Positions 1 through 8,366 of a DNA stretch of 64,000 bases are shown here, in pieces; the stretch's first letter is position 1, and every line of letters starts with the position of its first letter. The notes under the pieces were generated by a model. The model saw only the letters and a program-made list of their open reading frames with translations. It had not been told where the DNA came from and did no database searches. Source of the stretch: Ignavibacteriales bacterium (lineage in GTDB: Bacteria; Bacteroidota; Ignavibacteria; Tepidaquicellales; Tepidaquicellaceae); NCBI GenBank assembly GCA_020635255.1, contig JACKAC010000001.1:124001-188000 (forward strand), read 5' to 3'. A program made the position numbers and the translations under genes.

Positions 1-1207
1 TGAGTACAATTGTTTCAACATTTGAAAATGCTGAATTCCCTGCGCCGATAAAGGCATAAACTCTATAATAGTATCGGGTACCATAAACTAATCCGCTTGT
101 ATCAATAAAATTGGGTACACCAGCTCCTACGATTCCTACCAGGTCAAAATTTGTCGGCATTCCGACGCTTCTTTCTATTTTAAATCCTTGCTCATTATTC
201 GAATTGTCAAACCAGGACAGGAATATTTGGTTTCCGGAGACCACAGACCCAATAAGATTTGTTGGAGCTGCCGGAGGTTGTGTTCCGCCGTTTGTAGTTC
301 GCTGTATGTCTCCGTTTGGACCGGCTTTCCAGCCGTCAGTCGGAGTTACAAATGAGATTCCGTAAGCCCAGGTTCCGTTTGCTCCTGATGCCCAGGTTGT
401 ACTCCCGTTGCCCGTTGTGTAAAATGTACCAACGTCGCCTCCTACATATCCGTAAAGCCCGCCTACAAAATCTACGCACCTTGTAGTATAGGTGTTTCCA
501 AAAAACTGGGGTGTCCACGTTGTTCCGCCATTATCCGTAATATAAAAATTTACGTTTGATCCCGAAAATGTGATCACGGCTTTGTTTGCGTCGACTATGT
601 AAACACTGGTCATGGGTCCGGAGGCGCTTACTGTTTGTGTGAACCAGCTGGATCCGCCATTAGTTGTCTTCCGGATAGTGCTTTGTTCACCTACTGTATA
701 GCCTGTGTTTGCATTAAGGAAGTGAATTGAGTTTAGATTGGATATTGTACCAGCGGATTGTGTGAACCAGTTTATTCCTCCATTTACGGTCTTTATTACC
801 AGACCGTTATCCCCGCATGCAAATACTGTATTAGCATCTACAGCATATATCGAATTCAGATCTATGTTGAATCCGCTTGTAAGTACAAACCAGTTAGTTC
901 CGCCGTTTATGGTCTTACGTAAAACACCAGAATCACCGGCAATGTAACCTGTGTTGCTGTTAACAAAGGAAAGCCCGCGCAAAGTTTGAGACGTGCCTGC
1001 CGCTAAAGGTGACCAGTTAAACCCGCCGTTAGTGCTTTTCCTTACGGTGCCTGTTTCACCTACCACATAGCCGGTTGAAAGATCCGTGAATTTTATTCCG
1101 TTGAGTGTTTTTGTTGTTCCGCTGTTCTGGTTTATCCAGTATTGGGAATAGGAAGTCGAAAATACTAAAGAAAATAATGCCAGAAAAAATGTAAATAGTT
1201 GCTTCAT
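1..1207 (-). CDS. Exported YCF48-like beta-propeller protein with fibronectin type III domain (partial)
   Basis: The gene reads leftward off the window, so its C-terminus is missing (402 codons visible). It starts at the ATG complement of 1205-1207 behind a purine-rich run (AAGGGGGG), followed by a hydrophobic signal peptide ending near SYSQ. The body is a series of degenerate repeats of the type GTxxKTxNGGxNW / NTGYxVG, the signature of YCF48/BNR-like propellers. From about residue 330 a fibronectin type III-like segment begins (PxAPTNL, then LSWFDNSNNEQGF). This is an extracellular protein family common in bacteria with type IX secretion. A C-terminal sorting tail is expected outside the window but not seen. 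It resembles the complete protein at 9690-10931. Function is unknown beyond probable cell-surface or secreted adhesion or binding. Confidence 0.85.
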   Translation of the reverse strand, partial: MKQLFTFFLALFSLVFSTSYSQYWINQNSGTTKTLNGIKFTDLSTGYVVGETGTVRKSTNGGFNWSPLAAGTSQTLRGLSFVNSNTGYIAGDSGVLRKTINGGTNWFVLTSGFNIDLNSIYAVDANTVFACGDNGLVIKTVNGGINWFTQSAGTISNLNSIHFLNANTGYTVGEQSTIRKTTNGGSSWFTQTVSASGPMTSVYIVDANKAVITFSGSNVNFYITDNGGTTWTPQFFGNTYTTRCVDFVGGLYGYVGGDVGTFYTTGNGSTTWASGANGTWAYGISFVTPTDGWKAGPNGDIQRTTNGGTQPPAAPTNLIGSVVSGNQIFLSWFDNSNNEQGFKIERSVGMPTNFDLVGIVGAGVPNFIDTSGLVYGTRYYYRVYAFIGAGNSAFSNVETIVL

Positions 1208-1425
1208 ACTATTTACCCCCCTTTTGATTTACCCTTACTATTTCTAAGTTATAAGAAAATTTGTTAATCTACAAGTAACATCTTCAATAATGCAATTAGC
1301 ATTCCAAAGGAATTAATTATTGGAAATCTATGGTTTATCGTTTTAGCACTATAGTAAATTTCCGTAAGGTGTCAAACTTAAAATTTAACTCTGTATAAAT
1401 TTAATTTAGTTTAGTATTTTCCTTT

Positions 1426-4400
1426 ATGCCTCACGAATTTATACATCTTCACAATCATACTCATTATTCGCTCCTTGATGCGATTGCAACTGTTGACGGT
1501 CTTGTGCAGGCTGCCGTTGATAATAAAATGAAAGCAGTTGCGCTGACCGACCACGGCGTAATGTATGGTGCAATGGAGTTCTATAAAAAATGCCGTAAGA
1601 ATGATATCAAACCTATCATCGGTTGTGAAGTCTACGTCGCGCAGTCGGGTTCACGTCTTGAGCGCGGTAAAAAAAATGATACCTCTGACGAGGTCCGCTC
1701 CGAAAATTCCGACGGTCTTTCTTCTACTAATATTAATTACGCGCACCTTATACTCCTCGCAAAAGATGAGGTTGGTTACCGTAATCTCTTAAAGCTTGTC
1801 TCCATTGGGCACACAGAAGGCTTCTATTATAAGCCGCGTATAGATCTTGAAGTATTAAGCCAGTATAATCAGGGACTTGTTGCCACCTCCGCGTGCGCCG
1901 GAGGAGTGATTTCCTGCTATATTACCCGAAATGACATGGACATGGCGCGTAAGATGGTTGGACAATACAAAGACATCTTTGGCGATGACTTCTATCTGGA
2001 AATTCAAAACCACCTCACTATTGATGCCGAACAGAAAGTTCTGGAGTGGATGCCTAAGCTTGCAAAAGAGTTCGGACTGAAACTGATCGTTACAAACGAT
2101 TGCCATTACATAAAACCAGAGCATGCCATCGCTCACAATATATATCTGCACATCAGCGCTAAGCAGTCCAAAGTGCAGGACAGTTATGAGATTCTAAACA
2201 ATCTCCGTTACGGAACTGACCAGGTTTATTTTAAATCCGCGAAAGAGATGTGTGAGCTCTTCCGTGATTATCCTGATGCGATTAAATCAACCCTTGAGGT
2301 AACCGAAAAATGTAACCTCGACCTCGATCTGTCTAAAAACCACATGCCCCGTTTTGAGATTCCAAAAGAGGACGAAACCGAAGACCTGGATGAATATCTG
2401 AAAAAGCTCTCTTATGAAGGACTGGAAAAAAGGATAAAGAACCCAGGCAAAGATGAGCACGATCGCCTTAATTATGAACTTTCTGTTATAGAAAAAATGG
2501 AGTTCGCAGGATACTTCCTTATTGTGCAGGATTTTATTCGTGCCGCTAAGGAGAGAGGAATTCTCGTTGGTCCCGGTAGGGGAAGCGCGGCAGGAAGCCT
2601 GGTATGTTATGCCCTGGGCATCACCGATGTAAATCCGCTCGAATACAATCTCCTCTTCGAGCGTTTCCTGAATCCCGAAAGAATATCTATGCCTGATATA
2701 GACGTTGATTTTCAGGATGATCGCAGGGATGAAATTATACAATACGCGAAAGAAAAATTTGGCGATAATTCCGTTGCCCAGATAATCACCTTCAATAAAC
2801 TTGCTCCCCGTGGCGTTCTAAAGGACGTCGGCCGTGTTCTCAATTTCCCGTTCAACGAAATTAATGACCTTACAAAGCATATCCCCATCGTCTTCGGAAA
2901 GGTAACACCTCTTACAAGGTGTATGGATGAAGTGGAAGACTTTAAAAACTACTTCAAAAAATCTCCTCCCGATTTAAAAGATGAGAGAAAAAAACTATAC
3001 GAGTATTCACAGGTTCTTGAAAATCTCAACAAAAATTCCTCCATCCACGCGTCTGGCGTTGTAATTGCTCCGTCTGACGTTGTTGACTATGTACCGCTGT
3101 CTAAGGTCACGGGCGAGGAAGATGTCTTCTGCACGCAGTACGATATGAATCAGCTCGAGGATGCCGGGCTCATTAAGATGGACTTCCTTGGGCTCAAAGA
3201 ATTAAAGGTAATTGGCAGGACTCTCAAACTAGTCAATGATCACCACAATACCGATCTCACAGTCGATAAGATCCCGCTCGATGACGAAAAAACCTATGAA
3301 CTCTTCGGCTCCGGCTCGACCGTTGGTATATTCCAGTTTTCAAAAAGCAAGATGCGTGAGTATCTCGCAAAGATGAAGCCCAAGAATATCAACGACCTCG
3401 CCGCTATGAACGCGCTCTATCGCCCCGGTCCGATGAAGCTTATTCCCGATTTCATAGAAAAACGTTTCGGTCGCAAAGAGGTTACGTACCTTCACCCGCT
3501 TATGGAAAACTCCCTAAAGGAAACTTACGGAATTATTGTATTCCAGGAGCAGGTGATGCAGATCGCGCGTGAAGTCGCGGGTTTCACCATGGCGCAGGCT
3601 GACAATATGAGAAAAGCCATGGGTAAGAAGATAAAAGCAATGATGGATGAGGTAAAGGTTCACTTCATCAAAGGTGCTGAAGAAAATGGAGTACCTAAAA
3701 AGACGGCGGAACAGATCTTCTCTTTAATACTGGATTTTGCCGACTACGGCTTTAATAAATCGCACGGCGTCGCTTACTCGATTTTGGCGTTTTACACCGC
3801 GTACCTCAAAACACACTATCCTGTCGAATTCCTTGCCGTCTCCATGGCATGTAGAAAGGACAGTGAGACTGAACTGCAGGAGCTTGCCTTCGAATGCAAA
3901 AAAATGAATGTCGATCTTCTCTCTCCAAACATTAATAGTGGCTCGGTTGATTTTACGGTTAAGTATCTCGACGAAGGAGACAAAGTAGGGGAGATTATCT
4001 ACGGGCTTAGCGCCATAAAAAATGTCGGCGAAAAAGCCGTACAAAACATTGTCGAAGAGCGGGAAGAGAATGGTCCTTATAAGAGCTTTGTGGACTTCCT
4101 TAAACGAGTAGATTTACGGCTTGTAAACCGTAAAACACTTGAAGGGCTTATCTTTGCCGGGGCTTTTGACGATATCGAACCCAACCGTAATAAGCTCTAT
4201 TCAAATCTTGAGCGTACCGTCGCCTATGCGCAGAGATATAAGACCCTCCCCGAATCACAGGGGCAGGAAGGTCTCTTTACTATGGGTAAAGGTGGTAACG
4301 AATACGAAGATAGTTTCATTCTCGGCGATGCGCCGGAGTTTGAAAAAGTGGAAAAATATATACGCGAAAAATCTGCCATTGGCTTTTATCTTACGGGACA

Positions 4401-4983
4401 TCCGCTGGAGAACTATAAAGAGGAGATTTCTCTCTTCACCAACCTCGATTTCGGTGTTGATGTTAATGAACTCGACTTCAATTCCCTTGGTACTGTAAAG
4501 GTCTGCGGGGTTATTTCCAATTTCCAGCCCAGGATATCTAAACGTGGCAAAAAATTCGCTACTTTTGACCTTATTGACACATACGGCTCAGCGGAATGTA
4601 TCGCTTTTGAGAGTATTATTGTACAGTCCGGTAATTTTTTAAAAAATGATTCTGTTGTATATGTTACCGGCAGAGCTGACGAGAACGGAGATTCGATAAA
4701 ACTTGTTATAGAGGATATATTCCCAATGACCCAGCTTAGAGAAAGGCTGGGCAGTTATGCCCTCATAAAGCTCAATGATAAAGAAGATGATGTTTTTGAG
4801 AAACTTGAGAAAATAAAATCCGTAGTATCAGAATACCCGGGAAATTGTTTTTTATACTTTAGAGTAAAAAACAACGGCTCCTATCAGGACTGGAAATCCC
4901 GTGAATTTAAGCTTAAACTCTCTGAGGATTTAATTTCCAACTTGAAAGAAATTGTTGGGGAGAGTAATTTAGAAATAAATTAA
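1426..4983 (+). CDS. dnaE: DNA polymerase III subunit alpha
   Basis: Replicative polymerase catalytic subunit, 1185 aa, a normal length for DnaE. It begins with a PHP domain (HNHTHYS near residue 9). It carries the polymerase motifs GRGSAAGSL and PDIDVDF (Asp424 and Asp426) and a third catalytic Asp in MDFLGLK (Asp586). The PHP, palm, fingers, helix-hairpin-helix and OB-fold order is intact. QEGLF at residues 947-951 sits where E. coli alpha has its beta-clamp binding motif, so it is a probable clamp contact. The ATG at 1426 puts the first PHP histidines at the usual distance from the N-terminus, though no clear Shine-Dalgarno site precedes it. The gene is followed after 20 nt by trxA, probably co-transcribed. 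No intein or frameshift is seen. Confidence 0.97.
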   Translation: MPHEFIHLHNHTHYSLLDAIATVDGLVQAAVDNKMKAVALTDHGVMYGAMEFYKKCRKNDIKPIIGCEVYVAQSGSRLERGKKNDTSDEVRSENSDGLSSTNINYAHLILLAKDEVGYRNLLKLVSIGHTEGFYYKPRIDLEVLSQYNQGLVATSACAGGVISCYITRNDMDMARKMVGQYKDIFGDDFYLEIQNHLTIDAEQKVLEWMPKLAKEFGLKLIVTNDCHYIKPEHAIAHNIYLHISAKQSKVQDSYEILNNLRYGTDQVYFKSAKEMCELFRDYPDAIKSTLEVTEKCNLDLDLSKNHMPRFEIPKEDETEDLDEYLKKLSYEGLEKRIKNPGKDEHDRLNYELSVIEKMEFAGYFLIVQDFIRAAKERGILVGPGRGSAAGSLVCYALGITDVNPLEYNLLFERFLNPERISMPDIDVDFQDDRRDEIIQYAKEKFGDNSVAQIITFNKLAPRGVLKDVGRVLNFPFNEINDLTKHIPIVFGKVTPLTRCMDEVEDFKNYFKKSPPDLKDERKKLYEYSQVLENLNKNSSIHASGVVIAPSDVVDYVPLSKVTGEEDVFCTQYDMNQLEDAGLIKMDFLGLKELKVIGRTLKLVNDHHNTDLTVDKIPLDDEKTYELFGSGSTVGIFQFSKSKMREYLAKMKPKNINDLAAMNALYRPGPMKLIPDFIEKRFGRKEVTYLHPLMENSLKETYGIIVFQEQVMQIAREVAGFTMAQADNMRKAMGKKIKAMMDEVKVHFIKGAEENGVPKKTAEQIFSLILDFADYGFNKSHGVAYSILAFYTAYLKTHYPVEFLAVSMACRKDSETELQELAFECKKMNVDLLSPNINSGSVDFTVKYLDEGDKVGEIIYGLSAIKNVGEKAVQNIVEEREENGPYKSFVDFLKRVDLRLVNRKTLEGLIFAGAFDDIEPNRNKLYSNLERTVAYAQRYKTLPESQGQEGLFTMGKGGNEYEDSFILGDAPEFEKVEKYIREKSAIGFYLTGHPLENYKEEISLFTNLDFGVDVNELDFNSLGTVKVCGVISNFQPRISKRGKKFATFDLIDTYGSAECIAFESIIVQSGNFLKNDSVVYVTGRADENGDSIKLVIEDIFPMTQLRERLGSYALIKLNDKEDDVFEKLEKIKSVVSEYPGNCFLYFRVKNNGSYQDWKSREFKLKLSEDLISNLKEIVGESNLEIN

Positions 4984-5003
4984 AAATTGAAAGGATTCTA
5001 CAA

Positions 5004-5327
5004 ATGGCATTAATGGAAATCACTGATGGTAATTTCGAAACTGAAGTTAGAAATTCCGATAAACCTGTGTTGATCGATTTTTGGGCAGTATGGTGCGGAC
5101 CATGTAAAATGATCGCTCCTATCGTTGAAGAGATTGCGACCGAGTATGATGGACAAGTAAAAGTCGGTAAGCTTGACGTTGATAATAATCAGCAGGTAGC
5201 AATGGAGTTTGGTATTAGAAGTATCCCAACACTTTTGATCTTCAAAGGCGGGCAGGTAGTTGACCAGATAGTCGGCGCAGTTCCAAAAGATCATATTATT
5301 GGTAAGCTTAGCGCTCACCTTAATTAA
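5004..5327 (+). CDS. trxA: Thioredoxin
   Basis: A 107-aa single-domain thioredoxin, cytoplasmic because no signal peptide is present. The redox motif WCGPC lies at residues 30-34, preceded by the usual VLIDFWA strand. The cis-proline is in RSIPTLL and the C-terminal GxVPKxxI helix is present. It reduces protein disulfides such as those of ribonucleotide reductase and peroxiredoxins. It lies 20 nt behind dnaE and 27 nt ahead of a lipoprotein gene, all in the same direction. AAAGGA upstream of the ATG serves as ribosome binding site. Length, motifs and start all match the family. Confidence 0.96.
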   Translation: MALMEITDGNFETEVRNSDKPVLIDFWAVWCGPCKMIAPIVEEIATEYDGQVKVGKLDVDNNQQVAMEFGIRSIPTLLIFKGGQVVDQIVGAVPKDHIIGKLSAHLN

Positions 5328-5354
5328 CTTTACCCTAACCATAAAACCGGAGCT

Positions 5355-6089
5355 ATGATGATCACTCTATTTAGGAGTATTTTCCTCGTTTTACTTTGTA
5401 CGTCACTTTTGACCTTATCCTCCTGTGGTAAAAAAGATACTACTTCTTCAGGAGATAAAGAATCAACCGAGAATAGTAAATCCGAAGATGAAGGAAACGA
5501 TGGTAGCTCGAGTGGCGATATTGATATGTCTACCGGGAAGTTCATGATTGAATACGCGATGGAAGGTCCTAAAATGAGCGGTACGATGACACTGTATAGA
5601 ATGGGTGAGAATTTTAAGACAATTATGGAGGGCAACTTCGGTGGAATGGAAGGCGGTGAAAGTGTTGCGCTCTATAAAGATCCTTATGTTTATTCCGTTA
5701 CCAATATCGGCGGTAAGAAAACCGGCATCAAGATGAAAGTAGATGAATATAAGAAGGATGAGAAGAATTTCGACATGAAAGATATTGAGGAACAATTGGA
5801 TAAATATAAAAAGATCGGGACGGAAGAGATACTTGGCAAAGAATGCGAGATATATGACATGGGTAACGGTAGTACGATTTCTGTTTATGATAAAAAAGCC
5901 GTCCTGCGCATGAAATCAAAAGAGATGACTATAACCGCTACCAAAATGAATGACGGTTCCGGTATTTCTGCATCTGACTTTGATGTTCCAACGGATGTCG
6001 AGTTCATTGATATGGAAGATATGATGAAGGGCATGAAAAATCTTAAAAGCCTCGAAAAGCTTAAAGACATGAAAATGCCCGGCAAATAA
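5355..6089 (+). CDS. Lipoprotein, DUF4412-like
   Basis: A 244-aa predicted lipoprotein. The N-terminus is hydrophobic and ends in a lipobox, LTLSSC (Cys about residue 24), followed by a Lys/Ser/Glu-rich linker to about residue 60. The rest is a compact beta-rich domain with many Met, Lys and Asp residues. The segment LGKECEIYDMGNG, followed by a short strand-rich region, resembles the DUF4412 family common in Bacteroidota; that assignment is from memory and not certain. Two adjacent ATG codons could serve as start. GGAG lies just upstream. It follows trxA by 27 nt and is closed by a strong terminator at 6116. The function is unknown; an envelope location is inferred. Confidence 0.8.
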   Translation: MMITLFRSIFLVLLCTSLLTLSSCGKKDTTSSGDKESTENSKSEDEGNDGSSSGDIDMSTGKFMIEYAMEGPKMSGTMTLYRMGENFKTIMEGNFGGMEGGESVALYKDPYVYSVTNIGGKKTGIKMKVDEYKKDEKNFDMKDIEEQLDKYKKIGTEEILGKECEIYDMGNGSTISVYDKKAVLRMKSKEMTITATKMNDGSGISASDFDVPTDVEFIDMEDMMKGMKNLKSLEKLKDMKMPGK

Positions 6090-6115
6090 ATAAACTTTTA
6101 AATGTCGTGACAAAC

Positions 6116-6141
6116 AAAACCCCGGTTCTCCCGGGGTTTTT
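6116..6141 (+). terminator. Rho-independent terminator after the dnaE-trxA-lipoprotein unit
   Basis: A perfect 10-bp stem (AAAACCCCGG / CCGGGGTTTT) closes a TTCTC loop and runs into a T-rich stretch, 27 nt after the lipoprotein stop codon. Confidence 0.85.
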
Positions 6142-6253
6142 GTTTTAAAATCCCCTCCGACGGAGGGGTGGTCCCGATTTATCGGGAACGGGGTGGGTTC
6201 CCACGGTAAATTTCCTACCACGCCGTCAGGCGAAAGGCCGAAAAAGCGTTGTC

Positions 6254-6273
6254 ATTCCCGCGAAAGCGGGAAT
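6254..6273 (+). repeat. dRS3-like palindrome, copy 1
   Basis: Perfect palindrome ATTCCCGCGAAAGCGGGAAT inside the conserved context TTGTC...CCAGACC. It is one of four copies in the window, all in the same orientation. Confidence 0.9.
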
Positions 6274-6328
6274 CCAGACCTTTGCTGTGATCGTTGCTAG
6301 AAGCTAAATTCGGTCTCAACATTATATG

Positions 6329-6390
6329 CGATTTACATCTGGCGGTGCATTTTGCTTCTTTTGTGCAAGCAAAAGAAGGGATGAGAAAAC
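6329..6390 (+). repeat. CTTCTTTTG/CAAAAGAAG hairpin repeat, copy 1
   Basis: A 62-nt unit beginning GCGATTTACATCTGGCGG and containing a 9-bp stem with loop TGCAAG. It is almost identical to 8196-8257 and partly matched at 12210-12254. Confidence 0.85.
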
Positions 6391-6502
6391 CATTTATTTA
6401 CACCGATAGGCAAGAAGTAAATTTACAATTTCTCCTTTACTTCAGATTCGAATATGTGTGAAATTTCCTTGAATGATTTCCAAAATCTCACCACCTTACC
6501 CT

Positions 6503-6940
6503 ATGCACAAAATATATTGGTACGGGTTCAAACGCCAGCTGATCGAGTTTTATCAGCTCTTGCGCTCGGAAAACATTATAGACTGTGACATTGATGAGTT
6601 TTTCTCACATTTTACGGGTAAGAAGCTCGCTATCGAGGATGACTATACCTCTAAGATAAAATGGCAGGGAAGTGCTGAATCGATGCAGATTATTATAGAC
6701 CACCTTGCCGGAATGAGATTTTTGCAGGGTGAAGATACAAATCTAAAGATATTCCAATCGCATTTTCGTGTTACCCCGGAGCCGAACAGGGTGAGGCAAA
6801 AGCTTTTACAGAAGAAACTCGAATTTTTATTTCCCGCAACATCCGGCTACAGGTGCAAGGAAAGGCTATTCTACAAAGCAAGAAACAAAGAAGAAAGCAT
6901 GTCAAAACTGCTAAACGATCTTGAAATTGTACCTAAGTAA
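6503..6940 (+). CDS. Hypothetical protein
   Basis: A 145-aa soluble protein when started at the ATG at 6503 (MHKIYWYG). An in-frame ATG 30 nt upstream would add a Pro-rich stretch that looks like translated intergenic repeat, so the shorter form is preferred. It is rich in charged and aromatic residues with predicted helices, and shows no signal peptide, membrane segment or recognisable catalytic motif. Phrases such as IKWQGSAESMQ and a basic C-terminal third might suit a DNA-associated or mobile-element-derived protein, but this is speculation. It converges with the lipoprotein gene at 6952. No clear ribosome binding site is seen. Confidence 0.6.
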   Translation: MHKIYWYGFKRQLIEFYQLLRSENIIDCDIDEFFSHFTGKKLAIEDDYTSKIKWQGSAESMQIIIDHLAGMRFLQGEDTNLKIFQSHFRVTPEPNRVRQKLLQKKLEFLFPATSGYRCKERLFYKARNKEESMSKLLNDLEIVPK

Positions 6941-6951
6941 GGTTGGGAATT

Positions 6952-7524
6952 TTACTCTATTTTAAAATAATACCAGTTGTCAGTAATCTTTTTAACTATT
7001 GATGTAGACGGGATTCCAGTAATTTTTGTTCCTATTTTATCCAAATAAAGCAAACCCTGACTGTACATAATATCTATTTTTACAATATCACCTTCGGTAT
7101 TCTTTTCTATTCCGAAAATTTCTAATTCAAAGAGAAAATCTTTTAAATTCAGAAACAGGTTTATGTCAATTGAATTATTATCTAAAAAAGATGCAAAGGA
7201 TTTACCTTCATTTATAATACTATTGATATTATTTTTTTTCCAAAAATCAATTTCCGACATATTAAGAATTGTAATTCGAAACATTCCATTCTTAGCAACA
7301 ATATCATAAACAACTTCATAAGAAAAATACTTTCTAGAAATATCTATTAAAGATTTTTGATTCAGGAATTTTCTTGCAATTTCGTTAAATCTAGATTCAT
7401 TATTAACTAATATTTCTTTGGCATCATCATAAGATACCTCAAGTTTCTTGTGCCTGGAACTACAACTGAAAAAAAATAATGATAGTAAAACTAATGTTAG
7501 GTAATACTTAATTTGACTTTTCAT
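6952..7524 (-). CDS. AT-rich lipoprotein of unknown function
   Basis: A 190-aa predicted lipoprotein. The start is placed at the ATG complement of 7522-7524 because it gives a proper signal (MKSQIKYYL, then a hydrophobic stretch ending FFFSC) and leaves a 14-nt gap to yjbQ. A longer form would begin inside yjbQ with a charged extension. The mature part is Lys/Asn/Ile-rich with alternating strands and helices and no known motif. Base composition is clearly lower in GC than yjbQ just upstream, hinting at separate ancestry. It is probably co-transcribed with yjbQ on the minus strand. The function is not recognised. Confidence 0.7.
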   Translation of the reverse strand: MKSQIKYYLTLVLLSLFFFSCSSRHKKLEVSYDDAKEILVNNESRFNEIARKFLNQKSLIDISRKYFSYEVVYDIVAKNGMFRITILNMSEIDFWKKNNINSIINEGKSFASFLDNNSIDINLFLNLKDFLFELEIFGIEKNTEGDIVKIDIMYSQGLLYLDKIGTKITGIPSTSIVKKITDNWYYFKIE

Positions 7525-7538
7525 TTTTCGATCATTTG

Positions 7539-7955
7539 TCATTCCCCGATTATCTTCACCAGCACTCTCTTTTTCCTCTTCCCGTCGAACTCCCCGTAAA
7601 ATATCTGCTCCCACGGTCCGAAATCCAGCTCCCCGTCCGTTACGGCCACTACCACTTCTCGACCCATTATCGTCCTTTTTAGATGCGCGTCGGCATTATC
7701 CTCGTATCCGTTGTGCTTATATTGTGAATGCGGTTTCTCCGGGGCGAGTTTCTCCAGCCATGCCTCATAATCCTGGTGCAGTCCGCTCTCATCATCATTT
7801 ATGAATACGCTTGCCGTAATGTGCATCGCATTACAAAGTACGAGCCCCTCCTTGATCCCGCTTTCCTGTACGCATCTCTCCACATCCGGCGTAATATTGA
7901 TCAGTTCTCTCCGCTTCTTGACCTCAAACCAAAGCTCTTTTCTGTATGATTTCAT
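7539..7955 (-). CDS. yjbQ: YjbQ/UPF0047 family protein
   Basis: A 138-aa single-domain protein of the UPF0047/YjbQ family, reported in some species to have thiamine-phosphate synthase-like activity. It shows the family hallmarks: MHITASVFINDDE near residue 45, YKHNGYEDNADAHLKRTI in the centre, and the C-terminal run LDFGPWEQIFYGEFDGKR. His and Asp residues in these blocks form the presumed metal or phosphate site. Length is typical. It is the upstream gene of a two-gene minus-strand unit with the lipoprotein at 6952. The physiological role in this organism is unknown. Confidence 0.92.
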   Translation of the reverse strand: MKSYRKELWFEVKKRRELINITPDVERCVQESGIKEGLVLCNAMHITASVFINDDESGLHQDYEAWLEKLAPEKPHSQYKHNGYEDNADAHLKRTIMGREVVVAVTDGELDFGPWEQIFYGEFDGKRKKRVLVKIIGE

Positions 7956-8042
7956 ATGTAAGATTTTTTCTATATAATAAATCTTTAAACTTAATATTTA
8001 AACTCATTCCAAAACTCCGCCTACAGGTGAAGAGTTACTCCG

Positions 8043-8195
8043 CCATTATGGAAATCGGCGTGAAGAAATTACCCGGCTTCAAACGTTCTCCGATGAAATC
8101 GGAGACGGACGGGTACTGTCTGAGCGAGCGTCTAACTTTCTGATCGTATAGTGAGCGAGTTTAGCCGTCTGAGTGCAGAACACGGGTAATTTTAG
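8043..8195. repeat. Structured dispersed repeat B, copy 1
   Basis: The 7956-8366 gap has no gene. Most of it is this element, closed by a 10-bp stem (AAATTACCCG at 8066-8075 with CGGGTAATTT at 8183-8192). It contains a hairpin TCTCCGAT/ATCGGAGA (8087-8105) and the core GACGGACGGGTACTGTCTGA. The second copy is at 22520-22680. Confidence 0.8.
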
Positions 8196-8257
8196 CCGAT
8201 TTACATCTGGCGGTGCATTTTGCTTCTTTTGTGCAAGCAAAAGAAGGGATGAGAAAA
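8196..8257 (+). repeat. CTTCTTTTG/CAAAAGAAG hairpin repeat, copy 2
   Basis: Near-identical to 6329-6390 and directly abutting repeat B. The shared stretch runs from GATTTACATCTGGCGG to GGGATGAGAAAAC. Confidence 0.85.
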
Positions 8258-8366
8258 CGATCTGTCATGCCGATAGGCAAGTATTTTCCCTTCAGGCAAT
8301 GTCCATCCCAAAATTATTCAATCCCATCTAAGATCCATTCTCCCTATTTTTATATAAACCCGCAAA

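Larger units (their letters stand above)
6151..6430. repeat. Composite intergenic repeat block, copy 1
   Basis: The 6090-6502 gap has no convincing gene. After the terminator it holds a string of small palindromes (CCCCTCCGACGGAGGGG at 6152-6168, TCCCGATTTATCGGGA), the ATTCCCGC/GCGGGAAT palindrome at 6254-6273, and the CTTCTTTTG/CAAAAGAAG hairpin element at 6329-6390. Much of the block recurs in the same order at 12017-12300, sharing phrases such as CACGCCGTCAGGCGAAA and TTCGGTCTCAA. This points to a mobile or duplicated non-coding unit. Confidence 0.75.

Noticed and set aside
1..1207. Tandem KTTNGG-type repeats as a possible CRISPR or minisatellite
   Set aside because: They are in-frame degenerate propeller repeats of a coding gene, not identical DNA repeats with spacers. 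The same holds for 9690-10931.
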